Assembly: GCF_001984155.1 (NCBI RefSeq) | Contig: NZ_MTQO01000024.1 | Span: 17,842 to 81,841, forward strand | Source of the DNA: Actinosynnema sp. ALI-1.44 | GTDB taxonomy: Bacteria > Actinomycetota > Actinomycetes > Mycobacteriales > Pseudonocardiaceae | DNA length: 64,000 nucleotides | Direction: 5' to 3' | Shown here: positions 27,208 through 35,623 of the stretch, piece after piece | Layout of the letters: the number at the start of each line of letters is the position of its first letter | How positions within the stretch are numbered: position 1 is the first letter of the stretch | Program-made: the position numbers and the translations under genes | Notes under the pieces: model-generated | The model's database searches: none | Told to the model about the DNA's origin: nothing | The model's input: the letters and a program-made list of their open reading frames with translations, nothing else

Positions 27208-30018
27208 TCACGCGATCCCATGCCGGCCCGCCTCCCGGGCCAGGACATGGCGAGTCAAGTCGACTCGGCTGCTCACACCGAGCTTGGCGAAGCAGCGCCG
27301 CAGGTGGCTGTCCACCGTATGCGGGGACAGGCGTAACTCCCGGGCGATCTCGCGGTTGGTCATGCCGTGGGCCACCAGCCGGATCACGCGCAGCTCCGAT
27401 GGTGTCAGGCTCGCCCAGCCCTGCCGGTCACGGTTCCCGTCCCGGCGGGGTCTTCCGCGAACGCCGAGCGCGGGCAGTCTGCTCCGGACACGCGCGGTGT
27501 CGCGCTGGGCGCCACTGGTCTCGTACAGCTCTTCGGCCTGCCGGATCAATCCCGATACCTGCGATCGCTGACCCGCCATGTGCTCGGTGACCGCCAGGTC
27601 CTCCAGAGCCGACGCCGTGGCAAGCGGCCGTGGACCGGCCCGGAATACCTCGACCGCCCTTGCCAGCGCGTCGATGTTTTCGCGCAGCAGCCCTTCGGCG
27701 TGCATCGCGGAGCCGACCAGCGAGTTCGAGGCCGGATTGCGGTCGGCGAGGTCGCTCGCGGACTCGACCACGGTCTCCGCATCCACGACCCTGCCGGTAC
27801 GCAACGCCATCCGCACGATCTGTGCCGCCGCCATCGGCTCGTGGACGAGCAACGACGGTCCCAGCCACCTTCCCGTGCCGGACTGGCCGACACCTGTCAG
27901 CCTGTCCAACGCGAGATCGGGACGGCCCATCGCGTCGTGCAGCCCGGCGAACGCCCAGTTGAGCTCCACGAAGTCGCCGTCCTGACCGGCGCCGCGTAGT
28001 CGCTCGGCTCCGCCAAGGTAGCCCTCCGCCATGCCAAGATCGGCTCGATGGATCGACAAACGTGCGAACAACGCCATCAGGAGCACGGACGCGCCAACCG
28101 AGTTGATCCGCTCCGCAGTGCCCAGCCCTTGATCAGCCTCCTTCCACGCATCGTCCAGCATGCCCGAGGCCATCCGCAGTTCCGCTCGGCGCAGCCGGTA
28201 CAACGGTCGCGGCCAAGCCGTGCCGAGCCGGTCGGCGTCGCGCTGCCCGCTCGCACACACCGAGCCGGCCTCGTCGAATCGGTCGGCTGTCGTCAGTACC
28301 TGGCACAAACTCAGCCGGGTATGTCGCCGAAGCGAGTCGTCACCTGCCTCGTCGGCAATCCGAACGGACTCCCTGGCCAATGTCAGGCCGCGGTCGAGGT
28401 CACCTGCCGCCCTGGCGACCAGGGCGCGCACCGCGATCCCACTGCATCGCGCTGCCGCGGACCGTCCGTCGGCAGAGTGTTCGATCGCATCGAGCGCCAC
28501 CAGGTCGGCCGAAGCGAAATCTTGCATTCCGATCAGGCCACATGCCTGGATCGCGAGCAGGTCCGCCTTGGCCGCATCGGGAGTACTCACCCTGGCGAGC
28601 GCGCGCTCGGTGTACTCGACAACCCGGGCATTGGAGCCGACGAGGTGCAACGCCTCCGACACCGCTACCAGCAGGCTTGCCTGCTCGGTGTCCTCGAGTC
28701 CATTGCGCAGCCGCTCCTCGGCCAACTCGATCGCCTCGGCCCCCCGGCCCGCGGTGATCAGCAACCGCACTGCCTCCGCGACGAACGGCGCTCGCGCGGC
28801 TTCGTGCGGACCGATCACGCCCAGAAGCCGGATGATCAGGTCCGCCGCGGTGTTGGGCGCTGCGGGCCCGACTCTGTCGACGACCAATCGGAGAATCTCC
28901 GCGCCATCCTCGCCTGCGACGTATCCGCTACGGATGAGGTGCTCCGCCGCCTCCGCGGGCGAACGACCTTCACGACGCGCGGCCGAAGCGATCTCGCGGT
29001 GCAGCGCCGAGCGCACCGGACCGGGCAATCCGTCGTAGAGCGCCTCGCGGATCAGGTCATGCCGGAAGGTCAACTCGGCGCCGTCCCCCACGAGCACGGC
29101 GGCATGGATCGCCTCCGTGGTCACCGTCAGCAACTCCGGTATGCCGCCGCTGGTCAGGACGGCGACCTCGTGCACCGTGAACGGCCTGCCAAGCACAGCC
29201 GCCGCAGACAGCATCCGGCGAGCCTCGTCGGAGAGGGGGAGCAGATACTGATCGACCACTGCGACGAAGCCGTGCGGCAGTCCCTCCGCATCGGCCAGCA
29301 CCGCTTCACCCGACACGATGCGCACTCGCCCGGCGGTTCGAGCCGCGGTAAGCAGTCCTTCCAGTAGAAACGGGTTGCCATCGCAGCGGGCAGCCATCTC
29401 GACCACCCCTGCGCCGGGGTCCCCACCCAGGAGGTTGGCGCACATTTCGATGGCCGCATCCGGCGAGATGGGTCCCAATCGGTGCGGGCTTGCGCCCCGA
29501 GCCAGCAAATGGTCGATACTGGCCTGCGCCCGTCCGCCTGCTGGGACGGGCCTGCGGATCAACAACCACAGCACCGGCGAGGCAGCGAACACGTCGACAA
29601 GTACCCGCAACATCAGTGTGGTTACCTCGTCCGCCCAGTGCGCGTCGTCCAGCGCGACGAGCACGGGCTTGCGGGAAGACCAGCCGTCCAGGCGCGCACG
29701 GACCTCGGCGATCAGGATGCTGGGGTCTTGCTCGGAGTTGACCAACTCGAGAGCATCCGTCCTTCGCGGTGGCCCTCCTGCGTTGAAGAGTCCGCGCAGC
29801 GCGCGTGCCGGAACCAGGCTGTCGAGCTCGGATGCCTGAGCGCGGGCAACGATGAATCCCCGGGCACGGGCCTCCGCGACCACGACGTCCAGCACGCGGC
29901 TCTTGCCAATGCCCGCGACTCCCTCGACCACCACGCAACCGCCCTGCCCCGACTGGGCAGCGGCCAACCAGTGTCTCAACTCGGAGAGCGATTGTTCTCT
30001 TCCCACCAGTGGAAACAT
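27208..30018 (-). CDS. LuxR-family LAL regulator
   Basis: I choose ATG 30018, preceded by GAGGGACG. The 936-residue protein has an AAA/STAND domain at the N-terminus (LVGREQSLSELRHWL, Walker A VVEGVAGIGKSRVLDVV, Walker B LVALDDAHWAD), a long helical TPR-like middle, and a C-terminal LuxR helix-turn-helix (LTPSELRVIRLVAHGMTNRE, then LRLSPHTVDSHLRRCFAKLG). LAL proteins are ATP-dependent activators and are commonly pathway-specific for polyketides. A TTA codon at 27336-27334 encodes the Leu of ELRLSP within the HTH, so the complete activator needs the bldA tRNA. It is divergent from the RmlA gene. Confidence 0.85.
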   Translation of the reverse strand: MFPLVGREQSLSELRHWLAAAQSGQGGCVVVEGVAGIGKSRVLDVVVAEARARGFIVARAQASELDSLVPARALRGLFNAGGPPRRTDALELVNSEQDPSILIAEVRARLDGWSSRKPVLVALDDAHWADEVTTLMLRVLVDVFAASPVLWLLIRRPVPAGGRAQASIDHLLARGASPHRLGPISPDAAIEMCANLLGGDPGAGVVEMAARCDGNPFLLEGLLTAARTAGRVRIVSGEAVLADAEGLPHGFVAVVDQYLLPLSDEARRMLSAAAVLGRPFTVHEVAVLTSGGIPELLTVTTEAIHAAVLVGDGAELTFRHDLIREALYDGLPGPVRSALHREIASAARREGRSPAEAAEHLIRSGYVAGEDGAEILRLVVDRVGPAAPNTAADLIIRLLGVIGPHEAARAPFVAEAVRLLITAGRGAEAIELAEERLRNGLEDTEQASLLVAVSEALHLVGSNARVVEYTERALARVSTPDAAKADLLAIQACGLIGMQDFASADLVALDAIEHSADGRSAAARCSGIAVRALVARAAGDLDRGLTLARESVRIADEAGDDSLRRHTRLSLCQVLTTADRFDEAGSVCASGQRDADRLGTAWPRPLYRLRRAELRMASGMLDDAWKEADQGLGTAERINSVGASVLLMALFARLSIHRADLGMAEGYLGGAERLRGAGQDGDFVELNWAFAGLHDAMGRPDLALDRLTGVGQSGTGRWLGPSLLVHEPMAAAQIVRMALRTGRVVDAETVVESASDLADRNPASNSLVGSAMHAEGLLRENIDALARAVEVFRAGPRPLATASALEDLAVTEHMAGQRSQVSGLIRQAEELYETSGAQRDTARVRSRLPALGVRGRPRRDGNRDRQGWASLTPSELRVIRLVAHGMTNREIARELRLSPHTVDSHLRRCFAKLGVSSRVDLTRHVLAREAGRHGIA

Positions 30019-30360
30019 GATCGGCGTCCCTCGCCAGCCGCCATACCCCTTTACACGACACCACAACGATAGCGATGACCGACTGTATTGCGCATCTGCT
30101 CACAGCGATCGCCGCGCAAATCGTGTTCGACGGCCGTCTGCTCCGTGATGTCACCAATAATCCACGCGGGTCAGGGCCCACACCGCCGGATGGCATCCCT
30201 TGGGTGTCGCAAGGCCAACTGGCCACGCTGTCGGCGCGCACAAACGCAGTTGCTTCGCGGGCTCACCGGTGCGACTTCTGTAGCGACACTTGATGACGCT
30301 CCCACAATCAAGCGCCAGACTCTCGACTCACAGCGGAACCAAAGCGGCGGAAGGTGTCAC
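30019..30360. promoter_or_regulatory. Divergent promoter region between LAL regulator and RmlA genes
   Basis: This 342-bp stretch has no gene. Both flanking genes start at its edges, so at least two promoters must lie here. I did not find a clear 11-bp-phased heptamer set like that in front of the small SARP. The RmlA start is served by GGAAGG at 30348-30353. Confidence 0.55.
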
Positions 30361-31254
30361 ATGAAGGGGATCATCCTGGCAGGCGGCAGCGGAACTCGTC
30401 TGTACCCCATCACCCTGGGTGTGTCCAAACAACTGCTCCCCGTATACGACAAACCGATGATCTACTACCCCCTGTCGGTGCTGATGCTCGCAGGCATCCG
30501 GGACATCCTGGTCATCTCGTCACCCGCCGACCTGGACGGTTTCCGCAGGCTACTCGGCGACGGAGCACCACTCGGCCTTTCCATCAGCTACGCCGAGCAG
30601 GACGAACCGCGTGGCCTCGCCGACGCGTTCGTCATCGGCGCGGCCCACATCGGCTCGGACTCGGTGGCGCTGGTGCTCGGCGACAACATTTTTCACGGCC
30701 CGGGCTTCTCGGCGGTGGTGCGGCGCAGCATGCACGCAATCGTCGGCTGTGTACTCTTCGGTTACCCGGTGCAGAATCCCGAGCGTTACGGCGTGGGCGA
30801 GGTGGACAGCCGTGGTCACCTGATCTCCATCGAGGAAAAGCCCGCCCATCCGCGATCGGACCGGGCGATCACCGGGCTCTACCTTTACGACAACGATGTT
30901 GTGGACATCGCTCGAGGACTCCGGCCGTCGGCACGCGGCGAACTGGAGATCACCGACGTCAACCAGGTCTACCTCAAGCGCGGCAAAGCACGTCTCGTCG
31001 ATCTCGGGCGCGGGTTCGCCTGGCTGGACACCGGAACCCACGACTCACTGACTGAGGCAAGCCAGTACGTCCAGATCCTGGAGCACCGGCAGGGCACCCG
31101 AATCGCCTGTATCGAAGAGATCGCGCTGCGAATGGGCTTCATCGACCAGGATGCCTGCCACCGGCTCGGCGAGGCGCTCGCCAAATCCGGTTACGGCCAG
31201 TACGTGATGGACATCGCCACCGCCACACCACCGGGCCTGCTCGTGGCCAAATGA
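30361..31254 (+). CDS. rmlA: Glucose-1-phosphate thymidylyltransferase
   Basis: This 297-residue enzyme makes dTDP-glucose from glucose-1-phosphate and dTTP, the first step of deoxysugar supply. The nucleotide-binding signature is intact ([20 protein letters not shown], then [18 protein letters not shown]), as are VLGDNIFHG, the sugar-binding EKPAHPRSD, and [13 protein letters not shown]. The length matches the RmlA family. It is the only plus-strand biosynthetic gene of the cluster and converges with the 3-ketoreductase. No dTDP-glucose 4,6-dehydratase gene (the next step) is present in this window. Confidence 0.93.
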   Translation: MKGIILAGGSGTRLYPITLGVSKQLLPVYDKPMIYYPLSVLMLAGIRDILVISSPADLDGFRRLLGDGAPLGLSISYAEQDEPRGLADAFVIGAAHIGSDSVALVLGDNIFHGPGFSAVVRRSMHAIVGCVLFGYPVQNPERYGVGEVDSRGHLISIEEKPAHPRSDRAITGLYLYDNDVVDIARGLRPSARGELEITDVNQVYLKRGKARLVDLGRGFAWLDTGTHDSLTEASQYVQILEHRQGTRIACIEEIALRMGFIDQDACHRLGEALAKSGYGQYVMDIATATPPGLLVAK

Positions 31255-31268
31255 ACGGGCCACCGCGA

Positions 31269-31316
31269 CCGGCTGACGGACCGGACCGATACTCAGGTTC
31301 CGACAGTCAGCCGGCC
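31269..31316. terminator. Bidirectional hairpin between convergent RmlA and 3-ketoreductase genes
   Basis: CCGGCTGAC pairs with GTCAGCCGG about 28 bp later in the ~50 bp between the two convergent stops, with flanking GACCGG/CCGGTC adding to the stem. Positions are good to within one or two bases. Confidence 0.55.
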
Positions 31317-32296
31317 GGTCGAGTCCCATGCCACCGAATGTCGTCGATCAACCTCGCCTGAACCACTACGGTGTCGGCGTCCAGGACAGACCCCGCACGC
31401 ACCGCGCCGGTGAACGCGGCGACGCTGGCCGCGTATTGATCGTCGCTCGGCAGGGTCAGCTGTTCCCGACGGTCCTGACACGCAAGCCGCACGACAGGCC
31501 GATGCCCAGGTGGCGGGGTGAAAACATGGTCCAGGGACAGTCGGCCGTCAGTTCCGAGAAACTCATAGTGGGAGGTGTAGGCGTGGCGGAGGCCGAATGA
31601 CAACTGGGCAGTGACCCCATCGTCCCGTCTCAGCAGCGCAGCGCCGCCCACATCGACGCCAAGTACATTGTCATGGCTGAGAGAGGCTCCCATGACAGTC
31701 AGATTCGCACCGAGGAGCAGTTGTGCCGCCCGCACCGGGTAGCCACCGACGTCCAGCACGGCTCCCCCGCCAAGCTCGGCGGAATAGCGGATATCACTCT
31801 GCGGACGCGGGGGGATCGCGAACGTCGCGGCGAACGAGCGCACTGTGCCGATGGCTCCGTCATCCAGCAGTCGGCGCACGGCCGCGTGCTGGCTGTGCCG
31901 ATGGAACATGAAGTTCTCCATCAGTACCCGCTGCTGCCGGTGTGCCAGCATGGCTACCCTGGCGGTCTCGGCCCCGGATGTCGTGAGCGGCTTTTCGGCG
32001 AGTACATGCTTGCCTGCCATCAGCGCCCGCGCGATCCACTCCGCGTGCAGGGCCGACGGCAACGGGATGTAGACCGCGTCCACATCGGTTCGGTCGAGGA
32101 GCGTCTGGTAGCCGAGCACGGGTTCGCCCCCGAAGTGGGCGGCCAGCGCCCGTGCCTTGCCCAAAGTCCTACTGGCAACCGCAACCAGCCGGATACCCGA
32201 CGTGGTGGCGACTGCGGGTAGTACCCGGCGCGCGGCGACATCGGCACAGCCGAGCACACCCAGCCGGATCGGCGCGGCATCGTCGGCGGCGCTCAT
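31307..32296 (-). CDS. NDP-hexose 3-ketoreductase (Gfo/Idh/MocA family)
   Basis: This 329-residue oxidoreductase has an N-terminal Rossmann fold (IRLGVLGCADVAARRVLPAV), the diagnostic HVLAEKPLTTSG with the catalytic Lys, and a C-terminal mixed sheet (LGGGAVLDVGGYPVRAAQLL). It corresponds to the SpnN/OleW/TylC1-type enzymes that reduce the 3-keto group left by a 2,3-dehydratase, giving a 2,6-dideoxy-4-ketohexose. The matching 2,3-dehydratase is at 33992-35407. The small SARP gene lies 33 bp upstream on the same strand, so the two probably share a transcript. Confidence 0.88.
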   Translation of the reverse strand: MSAADDAAPIRLGVLGCADVAARRVLPAVATTSGIRLVAVASRTLGKARALAAHFGGEPVLGYQTLLDRTDVDAVYIPLPSALHAEWIARALMAGKHVLAEKPLTTSGAETARVAMLAHRQQRVLMENFMFHRHSQHAAVRRLLDDGAIGTVRSFAATFAIPPRPQSDIRYSAELGGGAVLDVGGYPVRAAQLLLGANLTVMGASLSHDNVLGVDVGGAALLRRDDGVTAQLSFGLRHAYTSHYEFLGTDGRLSLDHVFTPPPGHRPVVRLACQDRREQLTLPSDDQYAASVAAFTGAVRAGSVLDADTVVVQARLIDDIRWHGTRPAG

Positions 32297-32329
32297 CCGC
32301 CCACCTGCTCGATCGCCACGGCCCTGACC

Positions 32330-33205
32330 TCAACTCGCCAGCCGGTCGGCTGAGAGCAGGTCATGGTGCAGTTGTTGCACATCGGCGCAGGGGTCAAGAC
32401 CCAGTTCCTCGTTCAGTACTGTCCGGAGACCCCGGTAGACATCCAGCGCGTCGCTGCGGCGTCCGCTACGGTCCAGCACCCTGATCAGTTGACCCTGCAA
32501 CCCCTCATCGAGTGGGTTCGTGGCCACCAGGGATCGTAGTTCTCCAACCAGTTCCCGGTGCAACCCGATCTCGATCTCGGCCTCGATCCGAAGATGGCGT
32601 GCATGGTGCCGTTGCTCCGTCAAGTCCACGGCGTACGCCGACAGCCGAGGCCCACAGTTCACATTCGCCAGCGGCGGACCGGACCACAGCGAGAGCCCGT
32701 CCCGAAACAAACCGGCCGCCTCCTTGTAGTGGCGGCGATGCCATGCCTCCCTGCCCTCCTGACACAGCCGCTGGAACACGAACATGTCGATCTGATCGCG
32801 ATCGACCATCAACACATATCCCGGCGCCTTGGTGACGAGCATGTCGTCACCGTTTCCGGCAAACCCACCGCTTTCGATCATCCTTCGCAACTGATACACA
32901 TAGGTCTGCACAGTCGTGCGCGCATTTCGCGACGGCGGTCCCGACCACAACTCCTCGATGATCGAATCAGTGTGCACCGGCCGACCCGCCCGGAGAATGA
33001 CCATCGCCAGCAACTGCAATAACTTCGGCGCCGTCGGCGCGTAGTCGTCACCCCCCTTGACAGCCTCCACCGCACCCAGCACAGCGAAGCGCACGATCCT
33101 ACTGTCATCCGCCCTACTGTCATCCGCGACCTTGGCGAGGCGGCCGGGGCCACCCGAAACCACAACCCCAGGAATCGCCACATACTCCTTCTGCGTCGTA
33201 CCCAT
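32330..33205 (-). CDS. Small SARP pathway activator
   Basis: I place the start at ATG 33205 (AGGGAC upstream); GTG 33094, giving VRFAVLGAVEAVKGG, is a shorter alternative. The ~291-residue protein has the OmpR-like winged helix (RAGRPVHTDSIIEELWSGPP, then RTTVQTYVYQLRRMIE) and a BTAD domain ending LNEELGLDPCADVQQLHHDL. It is the size of ActII-ORF4/DnrI-type activators. The N-terminal leader contains a perfect 15-bp tandem duplication (33098-33127) encoding ADDSR twice. A TTA codon lies at 33022-33020 (in APKLLQLL). Three phased heptamers in front of the gene suggest self-activation. Confidence 0.9.
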   Translation of the reverse strand: MGTTQKEYVAIPGVVVSGGPGRLAKVADDSRADDSRIVRFAVLGAVEAVKGGDDYAPTAPKLLQLLAMVILRAGRPVHTDSIIEELWSGPPSRNARTTVQTYVYQLRRMIESGGFAGNGDDMLVTKAPGYVLMVDRDQIDMFVFQRLCQEGREAWHRRHYKEAAGLFRDGLSLWSGPPLANVNCGPRLSAYAVDLTEQRHHARHLRIEAEIEIGLHRELVGELRSLVATNPLDEGLQGQLIRVLDRSGRRSDALDVYRGLRTVLNEELGLDPCADVQQLHHDLLSADRLAS

Positions 33206-33299
33206 CTTCGTCCCTATCAACCCACGATCGACCGTGGGATTTTGTTGGCACAGAATTGGTCGCGCATCTCGGATGACGACGTCCTATGACAGTGAAGTG

Positions 33300-33343
33300 T
33301 ACCTAGTTCAGAGTGACACACGTGGCTCTCACGGCGCTCTCAC
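33300..33343 (-). promoter_or_regulatory. SARP-box: three heptamers at 11-bp spacing upstream of the small SARP gene
   Basis: Read on the minus strand: GTGAGAG (33343-33337), GTGAGAG (33332-33326) and GTGTGTC (33321-33315), each 11 bp from the next. About 8-9 bp follow before a TAGGTA-like -10 element near 33305. SARP proteins bind direct heptamers with exactly this 11-bp phase, placed 8 bp from the -10. The site is ~95 bp ahead of the small SARP start. Confidence 0.65.
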
Positions 33344-33407
33344 ATTCCGGACGCGGCTCTGACTTGGTTCCACATCCTCCGGGAGTGCCGGCCTCTCTCG
33401 CACAGGT

Positions 33408-33989
33408 TCATGTCCTGTATGGACGCTTGGCCCTCGCGTCCCGAAGCGCGTGGCCCCACCAGATGAGCTGATCGAGCATGGACTTGGCGGCCGCATTGCA
33501 CTCTTCGGGTGCCTTTGCCTGGCCATCGGGCTCGAACTGGCTCCACGCGCCGTGAAAGCTGACCGTGTCGCGAATCGTGACCGCGTGCAGCTCCGCGAAC
33601 ACCTGGCGAAGGTGCTCCACCGCCCGCAGCCCACCCGCCATGCCGCCGTAGGAGACAAAACCGATCGGCTTGGCGTGCCACTCCTTGGAGTGCCAGTCGA
33701 TCGCGCTCTTCAGCGATGCCGGAAAGCTGTGGTTGTACTCGGGGGTCACCACGACGAACGCGTCTGCCGCCGCCAGCCGCGATGCCACCGCGGCCACCTC
33801 CGGCCCGGGCTCGTCTCCGAAATCGGAAAGCGTCTCGGGCAACTTCGCATCGGCCAAATCGATCACATCCACGGCCAGGTCAGCGTGCCGCTCGGTCTGT
33901 TCGACAAACCACGCGGCCACAGTCGGCCCGAAACGGCCTTTCCTGGTACTACCGATGATGACGGCAATACGGATGCGCTCGTTCGTCAT
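33408..33989 (-). CDS. NADPH-dependent FMN reductase
   Basis: This 193-residue flavodoxin-fold enzyme carries GSTRKGRFGPTVAAWF (phosphate loop) and the family signature VTPEYNHSFPASLKSAIDWH, then VSYGGMAGGLRAVEHLRQVF. It reduces FMN (or quinones) with NADPH. It starts 2 bp after the 2,3-dehydratase stop, so it is co-expressed with sugar genes. It could supply reduced flavin to the ABM-type oxygenase (41857-42537) or electrons for the iron-sulfur 3-dehydratase (40514-41833). The sequence does not decide between these. Confidence 0.85.
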   Translation of the reverse strand: MTNERIRIAVIIGSTRKGRFGPTVAAWFVEQTERHADLAVDVIDLADAKLPETLSDFGDEPGPEVAAVASRLAAADAFVVVTPEYNHSFPASLKSAIDWHSKEWHAKPIGFVSYGGMAGGLRAVEHLRQVFAELHAVTIRDTVSFHGAWSQFEPDGQAKAPEECNAAAKSMLDQLIWWGHALRDARAKRPYRT

Positions 33990-33991
33990 GA

Positions 33992-35407
33992 CTATCCTTC
34001 CGGTAGTGCGGAAAGCTCTGGCACATCGGACGACCTACCGATGTCACGTCGCCCCCTCGTGCCAACAGCACGGTCCGGTTCGCCCGCGAGGCAGCTCAGC
34101 AGGCAGCGCGCCGCGACGTTGACGTGGTTCCCGTAGCGAATGAAACCGGTCAACTGACTCACCGTCATCCAGCAGAAATCATCGGGAACGTCGAGGTCGA
34201 AGTCCTGGCCGACATCGACGACGAGGTACTGGTTCTCCGCGTGGAAGAAGCGGCCCCCTTCCTCTGAATGCACGACATCGACGATGGTGCTCGACGACGA
34301 CGCCCGAGAGAAAGCTTCTAGGTACCACGGATGCCGCTCGGCCGGAAGCCCGGCGTAGTTGGCTGGGATGCAGTTCACCGTCGGCGACATCTCGACCACA
34401 TCGTGCGTTCCGGCTTCCGTCCGCGCCTGCACCAATATGTGGAACACACCGGCAATCTGCCGCCCGAGAAAACCGATCACACCCCGGTCGACGGGTGCGA
34501 GCATTGGCTGCGACCACTGACTCACCTCGCGGCTGCTCGCCTGCACATTCACCCCGATAACCGAGAAGTACCTCTTTTCTTCGTGCACGATCTCGCCGGA
34601 AGAACGCACCCAATGCGGCAATCCGGACAACGGCAACTCCCGCCGGGTAAGGTAGTATCGGGATTTGACCTCGGTGAACCAGCTCAGCAGTTGCTCGACC
34701 GAATGTAGCGGGTCACCGCCGGGGCCGAGGTCGGTGCTGAGCGGTCCCGCCCTGTCGAGGCTGGTTTCAGTGAAGAAGAAGGGAATTCCCGACAACACGG
34801 TCCGCGCATCCATGTTCACCAGATTGGGAACCCTCATCAGGGTCGCGAGTTGCTCGAGACTTAGCCAGCAGAAATCGTCGAGCGGCGGCAACTCCTCCGC
34901 CACTTCGACGATCATATTGCGGTTCCGCTTGTTCAGGAACCATGAACCCTGTTCCGACTGCAGCGCGTCGAATACCGCGCGGCCACCGCGAGGGGCCATG
35001 AAGTGGTCCAGGTAGGGCACCGGATTACCCTGATGTACCCGCGTGTAGTTACTGCGGGTCGCCTGCACCGTCGGTGACAACTGGAGTAGGTTGATGTTGC
35101 CAGGTTCCATCTTCGCCTGCATGAGACAGTAGACCGTCCCATTGGCCACCGTCATGACGATGCCAAGGATACCGATCTCCGGCTGAAGAATGATCGGCTG
35201 CGTCCAGGAATTCGTATCCCGATGATCGGTACACACCTCGAGCCCGCGTATCGAGAAAAACTTTCCGCTCCGATGCGCGACGTCTCCGGTCTGGTCGTGG
35301 ATGTGCCAGCCATCCATCATATCCAGAGAAGTCCTGGTGACTTCATACTCGTTTTCCTGGTTTCGCTCGGCAAACCATTCGTAGAACTCCGCCAGATCGT
35401 GGAACAC
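33992..35407 (-). CDS. NDP-hexose 2,3-dehydratase
   Basis: I choose GTG 35407 because GGGAGG lies 7 bases upstream; reading on to 35578 adds ~57 residues with no family resemblance. The 471-residue product fits this family's length and its internal duplication: DGWHIHDQTGDVAHRSGKFF...WTQPIILQP in the first half and PHWVRSSGEIVHEEKRYFSV...WSQPMLAPV in the second. FCWLSLEQLATLMR is paired with FCWMTVSQLTGFIR. It removes the 2-hydroxyl of dTDP-4-keto-6-deoxyglucose (SpnO/UrdS/TylX3 type). The 3-ketoreductase at 31307-32296 completes the step. Confidence 0.9.
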   Translation of the reverse strand: MFHDLAEFYEWFAERNQENEYEVTRTSLDMMDGWHIHDQTGDVAHRSGKFFSIRGLEVCTDHRDTNSWTQPIILQPEIGILGIVMTVANGTVYCLMQAKMEPGNINLLQLSPTVQATRSNYTRVHQGNPVPYLDHFMAPRGGRAVFDALQSEQGSWFLNKRNRNMIVEVAEELPPLDDFCWLSLEQLATLMRVPNLVNMDARTVLSGIPFFFTETSLDRAGPLSTDLGPGGDPLHSVEQLLSWFTEVKSRYYLTRRELPLSGLPHWVRSSGEIVHEEKRYFSVIGVNVQASSREVSQWSQPMLAPVDRGVIGFLGRQIAGVFHILVQARTEAGTHDVVEMSPTVNCIPANYAGLPAERHPWYLEAFSRASSSSTIVDVVHSEEGGRFFHAENQYLVVDVGQDFDLDVPDDFCWMTVSQLTGFIRYGNHVNVAARCLLSCLAGEPDRAVGTRGRRDIGRSSDVPELSALPEG

Positions 35408-35511
35408 GCGGTTACCTCCCGATAGGGCACTCGACTGAGAGCTTGAAACGGCGATGCGCCGAGGCAGCGCCTTGCTTGCCGCTATCGTCGCGGATCGCGC
35501 TGCTGCCAGAG

Positions 35512-35571
35512 CCGCCCTCCGGCTGAAGAACCGCTGAACCCTGTCCAACGGACAGTCGGCACGGAGGGCGG
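35512..35571. terminator. Nested inverted repeats between exporter and 2,3-dehydratase genes
   Basis: An outer pair, CCGCCCTCCG (35512-35521) with CGGAGGGCGG (35562-35571), surrounds an inner hairpin, CTGTCC-AAC-GGACAG (35541-35555). Both are perfect. They lie in the 216-bp gap downstream of the exporter stop and upstream of the 2,3-dehydratase start. They may end the exporter transcript or act as an attenuator or regulator site for the sugar operon. Confidence 0.5.
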
Positions 35572-35623
35572 GGCCCAAGCCCCGTCCTCCGAAGACGACA
35601 GTCTCTAATGGACTAAAGAAGCG

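Noticed and set aside
35408..35578. Extended N-terminus of the 2,3-dehydratase
   Set aside because: The added residues do not resemble the family, and the region contains nested inverted repeats; GTG 35407 has a good GGGAGG site.
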